Below are positions 26,744 to 28,213 of a stretch of DNA of 28,213 nucleotides, one piece after another (the stretch's first letter is position 1; each line of letters starts with the position of its first letter). The position numbers and the translations under genes are program-made. The notes under the pieces were generated by a model. It was not told the DNA's origin and did not search any database. It saw nothing but the letters and a program-made list of their open reading frames with translations. Source of the stretch: Haplomitrium mnioides (lineage: Eukaryota; Marchantiophyta; Haplomitriopsida; Calobryales); contig JBNGIS010018920.1 in assembly GCA_049999725.1 (NCBI GenBank), positions 1-28,213 on the forward strand, read 5' to 3'.

Positions 26744-28213
26744 TGTCAGCCGGAGCTTTGGAGCCTTCAAGCAGAATTCACAGAATCAGAAGCATCAGCG
26801 ACCCAAATGCTCCTTAGCAAGTGTGAAGTCCTCGCAAGAACAGCTGATTACCTCAAATAGCTGATAAGAGCAGGGTGCATGAGTCATGAGAGGGAGACAG
26901 GATCATGGCGGAGGAGAGGAGGAAGGAGAGCAAGGATCGCCAGCTAGAGGAGGGGCCCCATTTTCATATTCGAAGTAGGCCAGTGGGAATCCGTGGGCAT
27001 AAGGAGGATGTGGGGATGGGAGCTGGGGAGAAGGAGCAGACTTGCCACCCATGGCCAGGTGATCGCAGGAGGAAGAAGAAGGGATCAGCAACAAGGAAGC
27101 CCGAAGGCACTCCGAAGGAAGGCAGATCGCGGGGGTCCTACAACGGCCACAAAACTGGGAAACAAGCATCAAGAGCTGACAAGGAGGAGGTGAGATCTTC
27201 ACGAGGGCGAGTAAGGCCAGGGAAGAGGGACGCCTCGATTCCGCAAGCAAAAGCGAGCCATGTAGAGGCCGATTGAAAGATCCGTCCAATTCGGTAAGTC
27301 CTAGCGAAAGAGTGAAGTCCTCGAGAGGTCCCGGGAGATTCCACGGAAACGTGGCGTCTCCAGAGGCCTTCGCGGGATTCCACGGACTACATGTCAACAC
27401 CAGGAGGCCTGCGGATCTGCGGAAAGGCGCCTCCCTAAGTGGGGAGCCCACTTAATGGGGTTTCGAAGCGTCTTCCGACGTGGGGAGCCCGGTTAGGAGG
27501 GATCCGTGAGGAACCCAACAAGGGAGCAAAGGAAAAGGGCCCGAAACATCGACTTATCGCGGGCCTAGCCGAAGGAAATCGGGAAGTGCCGTAAGGGCGA
27601 TATATCGGAGATCCAAGAGGAGGAGAAGCGCGGAAGCCGAAGGGGCGACCTAGCGCAGATTCGCCAAAGAGGAAACACAGAGGTGAGCTGGAAGGGGGAC
27701 TGATCACTGATCTGACCGAATAAGAACAAGTGAAGGCGAAAAGGCGACTTGGAGGCGAACTGGTTTGAGCGACTTGCATTAGTGGCGAAATGGTGACCCA
27801 ACGCAAACCGTCCAACGGGAAGAGGGCTGAGTTAGAAGGGTGATACGGTGCCTATCTGGTGGAGGGAAACGAAAGGCATGGCAAAATGACGACATATCGG
27901 CGAACCGGCAAGCAAGATAAAGGTTGCCGAAAAACGAAGCTAACACCGGTGCGACCGACGGAGGAGCTGTCGGCGCCGAAAGGGTGACACTTCGCCGCTT
28001 TGGCATCTAGAAGGTAAAAGTTTGACGGGGTGCGGCGGAAAGTTCGAAAGGGGCGAACGGTCCGAAAAGGCCTAGTAGTTATTATAGCGAGCTTCCCAAA
28101 GTGTTGCCTCAAGCGAGCGAGCAGTTCTTACTTCGAAGGTACGTCAAAACGGCAATATCGCCACTGTTCTTATTCGGCGAGCATAGGAAGTCCGCGGCGG
28201 CTCTACGGATGAC
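26744..28213 (-). mobile_element. G-family element, copy G3, reverse orientation, incomplete
   Basis: Starts with TGTCAG, the reverse of a CTGACA end, inside B's LTR and runs off the window. Read on the minus strand it shares with G2 the hairpin module (27431-27500), 'gccacgtttccg', the 'ataagaac' and 'gaactttc' words, and the 'atcacc...tttcgcc' series (27735-28060), in the same order as 21720-23100 of G2. Its terminal 140 bp do not resemble the ends of G1 or G2, so it is a divergent subfamily or a recombinant. The open frames of 120-180 codons near 26900-27450 are low-complexity and have no domain. Confidence 0.6.
27431..27500 (-). repeat. Hairpin module in G3
   Basis: TAAGTGGGGAGCCCACTTA (27436-27454) is a perfect inverted repeat with 8-bp arms and a 3-base loop. 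It is followed by a related half-site 'gtggggagcccggtta' near 27480-27496. Corresponds to the modules at 22209 and 22749 in G2. Confidence 0.8.

Noticed and set aside
26903-27451. Open minus-strand frame of 182 codons, and an overlapping plus-strand frame (26905-27276)
   Set aside because: Low-complexity Pro/Ser or Lys/Arg-rich text with no domain, inside a G copy. GC-rich sequence yields long frames by chance, and no counterpart is open in G2.

Overview
The window looks like intergenic heterochromatin from a large plant nuclear genome. It is built almost entirely of nested, decayed retrotransposons, and I see no intact cellular gene, tRNA, rRNA or CRISPR array. The plant assignment rests on three things: Ty3/gypsy chromovirus polyproteins ending in a chromodomain, primer binding sites complementary to initiator tRNA-Met, and a plant-type LINE ORF1 (DUF4283-like region plus CCHC knuckle). 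The species cannot be read from the sequence. The N runs at 281-380 and 20614-20623 mark a draft assembly.

Layout. (1) 1-1011: 3' part of a GC-richer long-terminal-repeat-like family, here called G (copy G1). (2) 1012-2234: AT-rich DNA with a short tandem repeat. (3) 2235-5298: element A, a minus-strand chromovirus remnant (RNase H, RT, protease, gag, PBS, 5' LTR). (4) 5299-6670: element D, a more decayed minus-strand gypsy relic of another family, abutting A's LTR inside its RNase H reading. (5) 6671-9194: AT-rich DNA without recognisable genes. (6) 9195-26743: element B, a minus-strand chromovirus of A's family, split in two at 11909/24633 by (7) element C, 11910-24632, a structurally complete plus-strand member of the same family with 385-bp LTRs. 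C's integrase is itself broken by (8) a LINE at 16028-19375, with matching 15-bp target duplications, and by (9) a 4.2-kb G element, copy G2, at 19500-23714. (10) 26744-28213: a third, reverse-oriented G copy, G3, truncating B's 5' LTR and running off the window.

Relative order of events: B landed first, then C entered B in antisense, then the LINE and G2 entered C. G3 entered B's LTR at an undetermined time. A abuts D and probably inserted into it. All coding parts carry stops, frameshifts or lost catalytic residues. C's two LTRs differ at about 33 of 385 positions by hand alignment, mostly transitions, so these are old insertions.

The most interesting points are: a LINE that is complete at both ends but carries only ORF1, comparable in layout to mammalian HAL1; defects shared between copies of the chromovirus family (a gag stop in A and B, an integrase Glu-to-Lys change in B and C), which suggest copies of already defective elements mobilised in trans; copy-number change of a roughly 40-bp repeat in the LTR U3; and the G family, a long sequence with no clear ORF, several different tandem-repeat blocks and a conserved hairpin module.
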